Assembly: GCA_964586075.1 (NCBI GenBank)
Contig: CAZPGZ010000011.1
Span: forward strand, 25,491-89,490
Direction: 5' to 3'
Source of the DNA: JBAZLV01 sp964586075
GTDB taxonomy: Bacteria > Nitrospirota > UBA9217
DNA length: 64,000 nt
Shown: piece by piece, positions 26,612 through 35,710 of the stretch
How the letters are laid out: each line of letters starts with the position of its first letter
How positions within the stretch are numbered: the first letter of the stretch is position 1
Notes under the pieces: model-generated
The model's database searches: none
The model's input: the letters and a program-made list of their open reading frames with translations, nothing else
Told to the model about the DNA's origin: nothing
Made by a program: the position numbers and the translations under genes

Positions 26612-26728
26612 ATTCACCGGAGTGGCAGGGGCCACAACAAACCACGAAGAAATAACATGTTTTCTCGAATTATCGTTGATAGTTGAATACGGTCCCTGTG
26701 AACTTCATCTCCTCTTTCCTCAATATAA

Positions 26729-27451
26729 TTATAACCGAAAAGTCTCCCCAAGATAAAATTGGCGCACACGCGGGCTTGCAGTAATCTCAGCTGCAGTACC
26801 CGCTTCTATGATTTTTCCATCAGTAATGATATATGCCCTGTCGGTGATAGCCAGTGTTTCCCTGACATTGTGGTCAGTGATCAGTATTCCTATCCCTTTG
26901 CTTTTTAAAAGAGAAATGATCCCCTGGATATCCTGGAGGGCAAGAGGATCAATGCCGGCAAACGGTTCGTCCAAAAGAATGAATTTTGGTGAAAGAGTAA
27001 GGGCTCGCGCTATTTCCACTCTCCGCCTTTCTCCTCCTGAAAGTGTGAATGCCCTGCTGTCAGCCAGATGTGCAATCCCCAACTCCGTCAGCAGCTGGTC
27101 GCACCGTTCCGCTCGTTCTGCCGACGAAAGGTTCATCGTTTCAAGAATTGCCAGTAAGTTTTCGGAGACAGTCAACTTCCTGAATACTGATGGTTCCTGC
27201 GGCAAATAGCCGATGCCGTTTTGTGCGCGCATATACATCGGCATTTTTGTAACATCGGTTCCGTCGAGAATCACCCTGCCCTGGTCTGGTCTAATCAGGC
27301 CTACAACCATGTAGAAGGTAGTTGTTTTACCAGCTCCATTCGGACCGAGAAGTCCAACGACCTCTCCGTGCTTTACCTGCAGACTGACGCCCTTTACAAT
27401 TTTTCTTCCGCGGTAACTTTTTTCTAGTTTTTTCGCCTCAAGCGCTTGCAT
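26729..27451 (-). CDS. lptB: Lipopolysaccharide export ABC ATPase LptB
   Basis: This 240-residue ABC ATPase has Walker A GLLGPNGAGKTTTFYM, the Q-loop around YLPQEPSVFRKL, the signature LSGGERRRVEIARAL and Walker B FILLDEPFAGIDP. It powers LPS extraction with LptF/LptG, not seen here. It is 8 bases after lptA. Confidence 0.95.
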   Translation of the reverse strand: MQALEAKKLEKSYRGRKIVKGVSLQVKHGEVVGLLGPNGAGKTTTFYMVVGLIRPDQGRVILDGTDVTKMPMYMRAQNGIGYLPQEPSVFRKLTVSENLLAILETMNLSSAERAERCDQLLTELGIAHLADSRAFTLSGGERRRVEIARALTLSPKFILLDEPFAGIDPLALQDIQGIISLLKSKGIGILITDHNVRETLAITDRAYIITDGKIIEAGTAAEITASPRVRQFYLGETFRL

Positions 27452-27459
27452 GATGTCCT

Positions 27460-27969
27460 TTATTTTTTATCTTTTTTTACGGAATCCTGTTTTTGCTGGT
27501 TGTTCTGATAAAACAATATTTTTCCGCCTTCGACGACACTTCGCTCATCATGCAAGAAGAGCGTTATTGTTTCTCCGTCAAGCTGGTTTTCATTTTCTAC
27601 AATACGGGCGTCACCGGTAAGAACGATTTTTTCCTCTCGGCTGTAATAGAAAGCCTTATTTGAAAACGCTGTCCTGCCTTCTTTCCGGACTACGACATTT
27701 CCATATGCGTCAATCTCTCTGATGACTTTTGTTTTCACATCATAAAAAACAGTCATAGAATCTGAAGTAAGAGTCATCCCGCTTTTTTTAAGGACCACAT
27801 TTCCTGCAAAGGTTACCGTATCACCAAACTTATCGGCCTCCATGGTGTTTGAGGTGATAACAAGCGGTTCCCGGTCTCTTTTATCAAGCCGGGCAGCATG
27901 GCAAATTGCTGCAACCAGAAAAAAAGAGGCCAGAAAAAACAGGCTATTCCTGAAGCACTGCTTTAACAT
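27460..27969 (-). CDS. lptA: Lipopolysaccharide transport periplasmic protein LptA
   Basis: This 169-residue protein has a signal peptide (FFLASFFLVAAICHAA) and the OstA-type beta-jellyroll pattern with ITSNTMEADKFGDTVTFAGN. LptA forms the periplasmic bridge for LPS. Its start overlaps the end of lptC by 26 bases. Confidence 0.9.
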   Translation of the reverse strand: MLKQCFRNSLFFLASFFLVAAICHAARLDKRDREPLVITSNTMEADKFGDTVTFAGNVVLKKSGMTLTSDSMTVFYDVKTKVIREIDAYGNVVVRKEGRTAFSNKAFYYSREEKIVLTGDARIVENENQLDGETITLFLHDERSVVEGGKILFYQNNQQKQDSVKKDKK

Positions 27970-28516
27970 TATTTTTCACCAGCACCGTACGCATATCCAC
28001 ATCAGCAGAAATGCCTACGCCTTCAAGATATATTTCTTTACCAAGCAGTTTGAATGGATCGCGGGTCCAAACAACACGTTCACCTGCTTTCCATGAAAGT
28101 GAATTTGTTGTCAGCAGATAGCCATCGCTTGTCGCCACCCTGACCTCACGTACCCCACGGTGGATTGAAGCATCCCCATTGATTGTGTCCATCGTTCCTA
28201 CTTCGCCAAGGAGTGTTGCTTCTTTTTTATCTTTTGCAGTACTGGTAAATATAATTTCAACGTCCTTTAACACTGCCTCTTTATTCTCATACAGGTCAGC
28301 GTTTTTTGCATTCATTCTCCAAGCAACGGTTCCATTTTCCGACCGAATGAACTTAAAACCTTCCATACTTATCAGCAATCTCTCGTCCGAAGAGGGACGA
28401 AACAAGGAAGGCATGGTAATATTCGCGCTTTTTATCAGGAAAAAACCACCGGAAATAGCCGCTGCAAGGATAATAAAAGCTGTGAAGAGTTTGAAAAATT
28501 TTGGAATAACCATCAT
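27944..28516 (-). CDS. lptC: LPS export protein LptC
   Basis: This 190-residue protein has one N-terminal membrane helix (LFTAFIILAAAISGGFFLI) followed by a periplasmic OstA-like fold; MEGFKFIRSENGTVAWRMNA is the typical LptC opening. It hands LPS from LptBFG to LptA. Position directly upstream of lptA and lptB supports the call. Confidence 0.88.
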   Translation of the reverse strand: MMVIPKFFKLFTAFIILAAAISGGFFLIKSANITMPSLFRPSSDERLLISMEGFKFIRSENGTVAWRMNAKNADLYENKEAVLKDVEIIFTSTAKDKKEATLLGEVGTMDTINGDASIHRGVREVRVATSDGYLLTTNSLSWKAGERVVWTRDPFKLLGKEIYLEGVGISADVDMRTVLVKNNVKAVLQE

Positions 28517-28650
28517 ACATTCTAGAGATTAAGGCACATAATATGAAAATATCACTACTGTATGCATAATTTATACCATAGCCTAAACTTTCTGTAAAGG
28601 CAAAAATTGACAGGAATAAATTGCTTGTCTGAAAAAATAAAACGATTGTG

Positions 28651-29901
28651 TTATTGACTTTCCAATCGCGCTTTAAGAGAAGCAAGTTCTTGTTCTTTTT
28701 CGCTCAATAGCTGTTCAAGACGGGTCTCAATTGATATATCACGCATAACAAACTGTATAAACTGTTTTCCCATAAAAGCAAGTTTTACTGCATGTACCTC
28801 AACCGGCGTAGCTGAACCGTCAGCACTGCGAAGTTTTGCCTGTTTGAGCGATGCTTTCCCTTTCGCAGACTCTGTAACAGCGTCCTCGAGTCGGAACGAT
28901 TCCCAAAAAAGTTCAAATATTGTTTTGTGCAAAAGATCATATTTTGACTGACCGGTCAGACGGGCAGCCTCGTCGTTCGCAAAAATTATGTCGCCGTTTT
29001 GAGCAAGCATAAAAATAGATTCCTGCGCATTTTCAACAAGTTTTCTATATCGTTCCTCTGACGCCTTGAGCTCTTCTGTCTTCTCGGAAACCCATTGTTC
29101 AAGTTCCATGTTCATTTTCTGCAGTTCGATTTGCATTTGTTCATTTTGTATCGTTGCTGAAATTATGCCTGAAAGGGTCGTGAAAAAATTTATCTCTTCA
29201 TCTAAAAAAACTTTTGGTTTGCGATAGAAGACTTCCATCAGCCCTACAAGAGCGCCATTTGAATATACATAAAGCGGTAAACAATAAACAGATGCATACT
29301 CCGCAAGCGTCAAGCCTGACGGTTCTTGATACCGTATGTCCGCATGAAAATCTTTCAACATGACAGGTTCGAGTCTTCTGCCGGACCATCCTTCAATACC
29401 TTCGCCAAGCGGGATATGAACTTTTCCGACTGAACTTTCCTGTACAGCGTTGGTTGCTGCAAGGAAAAGTTCATCTTTTTTTGAATCATAGAGATAGATA
29501 AGGCATGCATTTGCTTCCATTACCCGAGCAGTGATATCGGCTACATCTTTGAGTCGATCGGCGAATAATCGGGGAGAATTTGCGGCATAATTGACATCAT
29601 AAATGCCTAGAAACTTGATAAAAAGATCATCTTTTGTATCAAGCAACTCTTCCTGCTTCAGATGCAGCTCAAGATTGGCATCCTCAAGCCGGCGATAGTA
29701 GGGTGAAATAGACCATTTATAGAGTAAAAATGACACGGCAGGAACCAGAAGGAAAAGGACGCAGAAAAACAGCAGACCGTTTTTTTTATCATATGAAAAT
29801 GAGAAGCCAGAATAAACGCCGACAGCAGCCGATGCGAACAGCACAAGCGCTATAATAAAAATCAGGAAACCCTTTCTGTGCATAAAATCATCCTGTTTCA
29901 T
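28651..29901 (-). CDS. Membrane GAF/PAS sensor without an output domain
   Basis: GGGAGGGG lies 6 bases before the ATG at 29901 (MKQDDFMHRKG), so the longer frame from 29925 is not used. The 416-residue protein has two membrane helices (about residues 12-30 and 42-60), a coiled coil, a GAF domain (ADITARVMEANACLIYLYD), a second coiled coil, a PAS domain (YRKLVENAQESIFMLAQNGD) and a short C-terminal coiled coil. There is no kinase, GGDEF, EAL or HD domain, so any output must come through a partner. It lies 134 bases upstream of lptC. Confidence 0.8.
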   Translation of the reverse strand: MKQDDFMHRKGFLIFIIALVLFASAAVGVYSGFSFSYDKKNGLLFFCVLFLLVPAVSFLLYKWSISPYYRRLEDANLELHLKQEELLDTKDDLFIKFLGIYDVNYAANSPRLFADRLKDVADITARVMEANACLIYLYDSKKDELFLAATNAVQESSVGKVHIPLGEGIEGWSGRRLEPVMLKDFHADIRYQEPSGLTLAEYASVYCLPLYVYSNGALVGLMEVFYRKPKVFLDEEINFFTTLSGIISATIQNEQMQIELQKMNMELEQWVSEKTEELKASEERYRKLVENAQESIFMLAQNGDIIFANDEAARLTGQSKYDLLHKTIFELFWESFRLEDAVTESAKGKASLKQAKLRSADGSATPVEVHAVKLAFMGKQFIQFVMRDISIETRLEQLLSEKEQELASLKARLESQ

Positions 29902-29979
29902 ATCCAGCCCCTCCCCAACTGACAATCTGTAGCATGTATTGAAGGTGAAAGGTTTTATATATTTCTTCTTTGTAAAAAA

Positions 29980-30828
29980 TTATGTGTCAGCGGATTGTAT
30001 GGTACTAATACGTTTTAGCAAATCGTTTACAGCCTGGTCCATATGAGATGGTATACCGATTTGCACACCATGTTTTTTCAATTGAATAAAAAGTTCCACA
30101 AGAGGCGGCGGTTCAATATTCGACATTTTCAGCTCATCGACTTTCATAAAAATCTCAGTAGGAGTTCCTGCCGTTACCACCCCACGGCCTGTTGCCAGTA
30201 CATATACACGATCGGCAAAAGCGGTCACGAGATTAAGATCATGCGTAGACATAATTATTGTCATGCCTTCGCGATTGTATTTATTTAAAAGCGCCACGAG
30301 TTCGGAACGGGAACGCGAATCCAACCCTTCAAACGGCTCATCAAGGATCAAGAGCTCAGGGTTCATGACCAAGGCGCCTGCAAGAGCAACTTTTCTTTTC
30401 TCACCTCCGGACAGATAATGGCATATCTTTTCATCCAGATGCTGAATACCTAGCGAACTCATGACCTGGTCCACCCTGCGATCTATTTCATCCTTCTGAT
30501 AGCCGTAATTTCGCGGTGAAAAAGAGATGTCATCCCTGACCGTTGGAGAGAGGATCTGATCATCAACATTTTGAAGCAAAACGCCGAGTCGCTCCCGGAT
30601 GGCATCGTATTGTTTCGCGGGATTCTTGCCGAATACAAGCACGCGGCCTTCATTCGGCGAGAGGAGACCCAGTATATGATACAACAGGGTCGTTTTGCCG
30701 GAGCCATTTCCGCCGAGAATCACCACTCGTTCTCCCCTGTTCACGACAAAATCCAGGCCGCACATCTGGATTTCCGTGGAATCAGGGTATACATGCTTTA
30801 GACAACTTACGTTTACGATAGTTTCCAT
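29980..30828 (-). CDS. cbiO: Energy-coupling factor ATPase CbiO/NikO type
   Basis: This 282-residue ABC ATPase has Walker A ILGGNGSGKTTLLYHILG, signature YLSGGEKRKVALAGAL and Walker B LLILDEPFEGLDSR, with VLLQNVDDQILSPTVRDDI as the ECF-type Q-loop. It drives cobalt or nickel uptake with CbiQ and CbiM, the next two genes upstream. Confidence 0.92.
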   Translation of the reverse strand: METIVNVSCLKHVYPDSTEIQMCGLDFVVNRGERVVILGGNGSGKTTLLYHILGLLSPNEGRVLVFGKNPAKQYDAIRERLGVLLQNVDDQILSPTVRDDISFSPRNYGYQKDEIDRRVDQVMSSLGIQHLDEKICHYLSGGEKRKVALAGALVMNPELLILDEPFEGLDSRSRSELVALLNKYNREGMTIIMSTHDLNLVTAFADRVYVLATGRGVVTAGTPTEIFMKVDELKMSNIEPPPLVELFIQLKKHGVQIGIPSHMDQAVNDLLKRISTIQSADT

Positions 30829-30871
30829 AAAAGCTTTCGTGTGGCATCAATCTTTCTTTTTGACTTTTCCT

Positions 30872-31573
30872 CTAATTCCACAGCAATACGAATACAAGCA
30901 CGGATATTCCCGTCGCAACGGGAAGCCAGTCCTGGTTTTGTAATCGCACTTCACTTTTTTCCACCATACTGCCATTATAACCTCGAACCATCATGACGGC
31001 ATACAGGCGTGATGCATGTTCGACCGCCCGGATCAGCAGCATCCCTATTCCTCTTGATATGTTTCTGCTATTTTTTATAAGACTGCCGGGAGAAAAACCG
31101 CCGCGCAAACGTATTGCCGTTGCAAAACTGTCCATCATATCGAATAAGATAAACAATGAACGATACGTCATAAATAAAGCTGCCGCTAAGGCCTCAGGAA
31201 GAACCGTACTCATGAGGGCAAAAATTCTGGGATATGGCGTGGTTATTATAAAAATCAACATGGCAAATGCGGGAGTAATTGCTTTGACGACAAAAAGCAA
31301 CAAAATGCTTTTTTCTCCGATGCTGAATCCGTAAAGCAAAGCAAAAATCGCCGCATACCAGGAAAGAATTGCGATCCGGAACCAGGGAAGACCTGTTACA
31401 GCAGCCACTGCAAGGAGCAAACAATAACCAGTCAAAAGCGGATAAGGAGTACGGGACAGGACTGCAGCAGCCACCACAAGCAGGAGAAGGCCTGCTTTAG
31501 AACCGGTGGATGCTTTATGGAAAGGGCTTTTGCCGCGTGCCGCCCACTGGTCGATTCTCGCTACATCAATCAA
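30872..31573 (-). CDS. cbiQ: Energy-coupling factor membrane component CbiQ/NikQ type
   Basis: This 233-residue membrane protein has multiple helices and the CbiQ coupling motifs near the C-terminal half, such as AIRLRGGF. It begins IDQWAARGKSPFHK, typical of CbiQ. It connects the ATPase to the substrate-binding CbiM. It lies 18 bases after cbiM. Confidence 0.9.
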   Translation of the reverse strand: MIDVARIDQWAARGKSPFHKASTGSKAGLLLLVVAAAVLSRTPYPLLTGYCLLLAVAAVTGLPWFRIAILSWYAAIFALLYGFSIGEKSILLLFVVKAITPAFAMLIFIITTPYPRIFALMSTVLPEALAAALFMTYRSLFILFDMMDSFATAIRLRGGFSPGSLIKNSRNISRGIGMLLIRAVEHASRLYAVMMVRGYNGSMVEKSEVRLQNQDWLPVATGISVLVFVLLWN

Positions 31574-31591
31574 AGAATTCTCCGCAAAAAA

Positions 31592-32278
31592 TCACCGTTC
31601 TTTATGCAGCACATGATTTAGCAGATCAGGTTTGACCTGAGCTATAAAACGAACCACCGTGCCGGTAATGAATGCTTCAATAAGCCAGCCGACCGCCCCG
31701 AGGGACAATATCATGATTGCAAACCTTGTTATCGTTGTCGTAGTTTCATGCATATGTTCGGTTACATGTTCTGCTCCGTGCCGTGCAAATTCGGGATCAA
31801 TGTTTGAAATTGCAACAATCCCGATCAAAGTCAAAGTGGTTATGAACAAAGTCAGTATTGTTGCAGCTGCAGCACTCCAAAAAACCGGAAACCGTTTTTT
31901 CAAAAGAAAAAAAATGGTATGTCCCAGAACTGTTTCAGAACCAAGGAGTATCGTGTTCAGCCCAATCACGGTGATTCCCCCATGCCCCATCAAGGCAAGG
32001 ATCAGATTGGTAATAAATGCGGCAAGAAAACCAGCCGCTGGCCCCAAAAGAATTCCGGCAACGACAGAAAGGTTAATATGATATGCAAGAGGCAGGATTT
32101 CCAAGCTCATTGCAATGAGCATAACAGCGCTTACGGCGCCGAGAAGCGGAATCGTTTTTCTCAGATTCAAGGTCTTGAGTCTGGAAAGACAGAACCAGAT
32201 AATGCCGGACATAGCAACCAAGCCGGCTATCCAGAGCCAAACCGGAAGAATCCCGTCCGGGATGTGCATATGAGTCAT
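31592..32278 (-). CDS. cbiM: Cobalt/nickel ECF substrate-binding membrane protein CbiM/NikM
   Basis: The protein contains MHIPDGILPVWLW near its N-terminus; the MHIPDG segment forms the metal site of CbiM/NikM once exposed. The frame starts three residues earlier (MTH), and GGGAG upstream fits that start. Seven or so hydrophobic helices follow. A loop HGAEHVTEHMHE rich in histidine occurs near residue 165. There is no cbiN gene and no cobalamin riboswitch upstream, so nickel is as likely as cobalt. Confidence 0.9.
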   Translation of the reverse strand: MTHMHIPDGILPVWLWIAGLVAMSGIIWFCLSRLKTLNLRKTIPLLGAVSAVMLIAMSLEILPLAYHINLSVVAGILLGPAAGFLAAFITNLILALMGHGGITVIGLNTILLGSETVLGHTIFFLLKKRFPVFWSAAAATILTLFITTLTLIGIVAISNIDPEFARHGAEHVTEHMHETTTTITRFAIMILSLGAVGWLIEAFITGTVVRFIAQVKPDLLNHVLHKER

Positions 32279-32311
32279 TTTTGTTCGCTCCCTGCGTCCG
32301 GTTTATGGTTA

Positions 32312-32710
32312 TCATCTCCGACTGGTGTCATTATCCCGATTCGCTTTCCTGATTATAAGGACCTTACCGTTGCCGCCGATAAAAATGTTCAATACCCAGC
32401 TTATCAGGCTTATCACGAGAGCGCCTAAAAAAGCAGCACTGAAGGATTCGATGAAGAAACCGGGCACAACGTATGCTACAAGCTCCAGCATTGCTGCATT
32501 AATGATGAGGGTGAACAATCCGAGCGTCAGGACATTAATGGGAAGTGTGAGAACAAGCACTACGGGCCTTATTATCGCGTTGACAACCCCCAGAATCCCG
32601 GTGGCAACTATACCCATAGCCATGCTCTCAATTCGTATCCCCGGGATCAATGAACCGGCAATAATAAGCGCCAGAAGATTAACCGCCCAGCGCAGGAAAA
32701 AACCTACCAT
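32312..32710 (-). CDS. Phage holin family 4 (DUF360/YvlD-like) membrane protein
   Basis: This 132-residue protein has four hydrophobic helices and the family pattern GVVNAIIRPVVLVLTLPINV with LGLFTLIINAAML. Despite the family name, these are chromosomal membrane proteins of unknown role. It lies 33 bases upstream of cbiM on the same strand and is about 150 bases from the CDF gene. Confidence 0.82.
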   Translation of the reverse strand: MVGFFLRWAVNLLALIIAGSLIPGIRIESMAMGIVATGILGVVNAIIRPVVLVLTLPINVLTLGLFTLIINAAMLELVAYVVPGFFIESFSAAFLGALVISLISWVLNIFIGGNGKVLIIRKANRDNDTSRR

Positions 32711-32856
32711 ATTGTCTCCTAAAAAATACTATCATACTTTATGGGCATTTGCAACCAGTGCCTGCCAGCGCAGAAGTCGGGAAATTACGGAGAAATATGG
32801 TCAATAACAATAGCGGTGAGAAATTATAGAAAGCAAGGTTTTTTTGATAAAAAGAA

Positions 32857-33777
32857 CTATGCCGCGTTCGGCCCCCTGTCCGTACAATCATTTTTGTTAC
32901 AGACATCACACGTTCCGTCACAGGGTTCAATATGAACAAGCACATTGCTCTGGGCAAGACGCTCCTTGATCATTGCGGTAATTTCGTCGGCAAGCCCATG
33001 TGACAATGCGACCGTTTGAGTTTTCGGCACGACCAGATGCATATCGATGTGTCGCTCCGAACCCGCTTTTCTGGTCCTGAGTTTATGATATTCAACGATT
33101 TCTTTTGAATAGAGTCCCAGGACCTCATGAATGATCTTTTCTTCTTCCTCCGGCAGACTGATGTCCAGAATATGCATGAAGGCGTTTTTGGTGAGATCAT
33201 AGGCTGCTTTAAAAATAAGAAGAGCAACCCCGATGGCAATGACCGGATCAAGAATGGATAGACCGGTAAAATGAATTGCTATCAGCCCGGCGAAAACGCC
33301 GGCGGATGTATAAACGTCCGTACGCAAATGAAGGGCATCAGCTTCCAATGCGACAGAGTCGGTTTTTTTTGCAACATTTAGAAGGTAGGAGGAGATAAAC
33401 CAGTTGGTTACAGCCGACAAAGCCATGACTGCGGCACCGGCTCCGAGCGCCTCAATGGTAATATGCTCAGAACTCAGTTTTTTCAGGGCCTCGATGACAA
33501 TGTAAATGCCCGCCGCAAAAATAAGTACGGCCTCAACAGTTCCAGAAACATTCTCAATTTTTCCATGCCCATACCGGTGTTTTGTGTCAGCCGGCTTAGC
33601 GGATTCCCGAACCGAGAAGTACGCAATGACAGCTGCAAGCAAATCAATGCCGGAATGTACCGCTTCTGAAATCACACTCACGGACTGCATGATAATTCCG
33701 ACAAAAAGCTTGAGAACTACAAGAACACAGTTCGACAGAATTGAAAAACGTGCGGCTTTGACTTTCTGATTTGTCAC
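32857..33777 (-). CDS. Cation diffusion facilitator family transporter
   Basis: This 306-residue protein has six membrane helices, with metal-site residues in SEAVHSGIDLLAA (helix 2) and EADALHLRTDVYTSAGV (helix 5), and a cytoplasmic CDF C-terminal domain around IDMHLVVPKTQTV. It exports zinc, iron or similar divalent ions. The last 25 residues are unusual, with four cysteines in CDGTCDVCNKNDC. The gene follows the flavoprotein by 18 bases. Confidence 0.9.
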   Translation of the reverse strand: MTNQKVKAARFSILSNCVLVVLKLFVGIIMQSVSVISEAVHSGIDLLAAVIAYFSVRESAKPADTKHRYGHGKIENVSGTVEAVLIFAAGIYIVIEALKKLSSEHITIEALGAGAAVMALSAVTNWFISSYLLNVAKKTDSVALEADALHLRTDVYTSAGVFAGLIAIHFTGLSILDPVIAIGVALLIFKAAYDLTKNAFMHILDISLPEEEEKIIHEVLGLYSKEIVEYHKLRTRKAGSERHIDMHLVVPKTQTVALSHGLADEITAMIKERLAQSNVLVHIEPCDGTCDVCNKNDCTDRGPNAA

Positions 33778-33795
33778 AACGCTGGCTCCCTCTGA

Positions 33796-34371
33796 TCAAC
33801 TATTGATTTTTTTAAGAAGCCACGCCATGTTTTTTCCAAGGTTTTTCATGGTTTGAACACCTTCTATATCGCTGTTTACTTCTCCCGGTTCCCGGCCGAT
33901 ACCGAGGTTCCAATAGCTGGATCCGGGAACAATCATCTGGCTGATAAAAAAGAAAAAATTCAATGAATCAAATACATGGGTAGCGCCAGCACGACGCACC
34001 GCTACAACTCCTGCGCCTACCTTCCGCTTCAGGAGGTCGCCGTTTACACGCGCAACCATACCGCTTCGTTCTATGAGAGCTTTCATACCCGCGGTCAGAT
34101 CCGCAAAATACGTTGGCGAACCGAGCAAAATACCGTCAGCTTCCAGCATCTTTTGTATGCAGTCGTTCACAACATCATTGTCTACAGCGCATCTTTTGTC
34201 TTTTCTTTCGAGACATTTGTAGCATGCGATGCATCCAGAAATTTTTTTTCCGGCCAGAGAATACAGCTCGGTTTCGATCCCCTCTGTTTTTAATTCTTCG
34301 AGTACAATATTTAGCAATATGGATGTGTTTCCTTCTTTTCGTGCACTGCCGTTAAAAGCGATAACTTTCAT
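33796..34371 (-). CDS. NADPH-dependent FMN reductase / iron-sulfur flavoprotein family
   Basis: The ATG at 34371 has AGAGG upstream; the frame extends to 34389 without a ribosome site. The 191-residue protein has the flavodoxin-like opening KVIAFNGSARKEGNTS (FMN phosphate loop) and a cysteine cluster CIACYKCLERKDKRCAVD that fits the 4Fe-4S site of iron-sulfur flavoproteins. GSPTYFADLTAGMKALIER binds the flavin ring. It probably reduces small molecules or metals in an anaerobe. Confidence 0.87.
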   Translation of the reverse strand: MKVIAFNGSARKEGNTSILLNIVLEELKTEGIETELYSLAGKKISGCIACYKCLERKDKRCAVDNDVVNDCIQKMLEADGILLGSPTYFADLTAGMKALIERSGMVARVNGDLLKRKVGAGVVAVRRAGATHVFDSLNFFFFISQMIVPGSSYWNLGIGREPGEVNSDIEGVQTMKNLGKNMAWLLKKINS

Positions 34372-34433
34372 TAGCACCTCTCTTTCCACAAAATAATATT
34401 GTATATTGATTTGATATTTTTTTCAATGGAGGA

Positions 34434-34463
34434 AAAAACAAAAAAATTTGGCAGGCATGCCAA
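34434..34463 (-). terminator. Rho-independent terminator after the HD-GYP gene
   Basis: TTGGCAGGCATGCCAA (34448-34463) forms a 6-bp stem with a 4-base loop, and a run of A at 34436-34446 reads as T on the minus strand just after the stem. It follows the HD-GYP stop codon by 8 bases and separates that operon from the flavoprotein gene. Confidence 0.75.
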
Positions 34464-34471
34464 GAAAGTTT

Positions 34472-35659
34472 TCAGCGTTTTATCATTTTCAGAAACCGAT
34501 CTACAAAAAACGGGTTGAATGAGGTTCCGCTTCCTTTCATAAGGACACCTTCGATTTGCACCATTGAAAATGCCTGTTGATAAGAACGGCGGCTTCTCAT
34601 AGCATCGAATACGTCAGCGATTGCTATTAACTGGCTGGTAATGTTCGGCGTCCAACCGCCTTTGATGGATGGATATCCGCTCCCGTCGAATTTTTGGTGG
34701 TGCTCGAGCGCGGCAAGGATTGCAAGCTTCGGAATGCCGTCAATACCCATAAGATACCGCGCCCCTTTGACCGGATGCGATTCTATGATTCTTCGTTCTT
34801 CTGGTGTGAGCACACCGGGTTTTCCGAGTATTTCCTCGGGAACAAAAATTTTTCCGATATCATGCAGCAAGGCTGCAATTCCGATGGCATGCAGATGTTC
34901 ACCGCCAAAACCGAGATGTTCCGCCTGGCTCATCGTAAGAATGCAAACATTGGTGACATGCGTAAAGGTATATTCATTCACCGATTTGAGCGATGCGAGA
35001 AGGCTCAAGGGATTGATTTCCTGCCGAAACCCCTTGATAAAGCCCTTGACCATATCATCAACACTGCGGACATCGATCTGCCGGTGCTTTTTTGCGGACA
35101 GATACAGGTCCTTAAGTTCATCCAGCTCCGCGCTTGTAAGGGCCAGCAATTCCTGCATGACTTCAGGCGACGCGGTTGTATCGGTCCCGATAGCGCTTTT
35201 CGCACTGGCAGATGTATCCGATTCTTTTCCCGGATATTGTTTATCTTCAGGATTTTTCACCTTGAGCGCTATCTTGCCCAGCTTAATGGAAGGCCTCGAT
35301 TTTATCGATACCGCGTCTTGCGAGGCGAGGTCCCGGATAAAACCCTCCAACTCGGTTTTCGGCATTCCGACAAGAAACGATATTCTTTCAAAAGCCTTTT
35401 TTTTCATGACTCGGATGAAATTAGCCACAAAGGTACTGCCTGCGGCAAGCGGTCTGTTTTCAGCTACGAGATCATTGCCGATAAGAAGAATGGTAATTTC
35501 CGGCCTTACCTGGAGCAGATCCAGCAGAACGGCATAGGCCCTGTCTACATATTGCGCAACCTGCGGATGCGAAGGAGAATAGAGGGTTGTATTCGTCACT
35601 GCCGCGGTGAGCTGCGCGATGACCTGCGACAAGGCTTCATGAATATCACGATCTGCCAT
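34472..35659 (-). CDS. HD-GYP domain protein (cyclic di-GMP phosphodiesterase type)
   Basis: AGGAG lies 5 bases before the ATG at 35659 (MADRDIHEAL), which is preferred over 35689. The 395-residue protein has an N-terminal domain of about 130 residues shared with the next gene (see 35711) and a C-terminal HD-GYP domain: LLHDIGKIFVPEEILGKPG and HHQKFDGSGYP. The full HD-GYP signature suggests cyclic di-GMP hydrolysis. The gene is 51 bases downstream of the HEAT-repeat gene and is closed by a terminator. Confidence 0.88.
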   Translation of the reverse strand: MADRDIHEALSQVIAQLTAAVTNTTLYSPSHPQVAQYVDRAYAVLLDLLQVRPEITILLIGNDLVAENRPLAAGSTFVANFIRVMKKKAFERISFLVGMPKTELEGFIRDLASQDAVSIKSRPSIKLGKIALKVKNPEDKQYPGKESDTSASAKSAIGTDTTASPEVMQELLALTSAELDELKDLYLSAKKHRQIDVRSVDDMVKGFIKGFRQEINPLSLLASLKSVNEYTFTHVTNVCILTMSQAEHLGFGGEHLHAIGIAALLHDIGKIFVPEEILGKPGVLTPEERRIIESHPVKGARYLMGIDGIPKLAILAALEHHQKFDGSGYPSIKGGWTPNITSQLIAIADVFDAMRSRRSYQQAFSMVQIEGVLMKGSGTSFNPFFVDRFLKMIKR

Positions 35660-35710
35660 GCATGCTCCTGGTTGAATATGTTCGTTCAATCATCATATCC
35701 CGCTGTTGGC

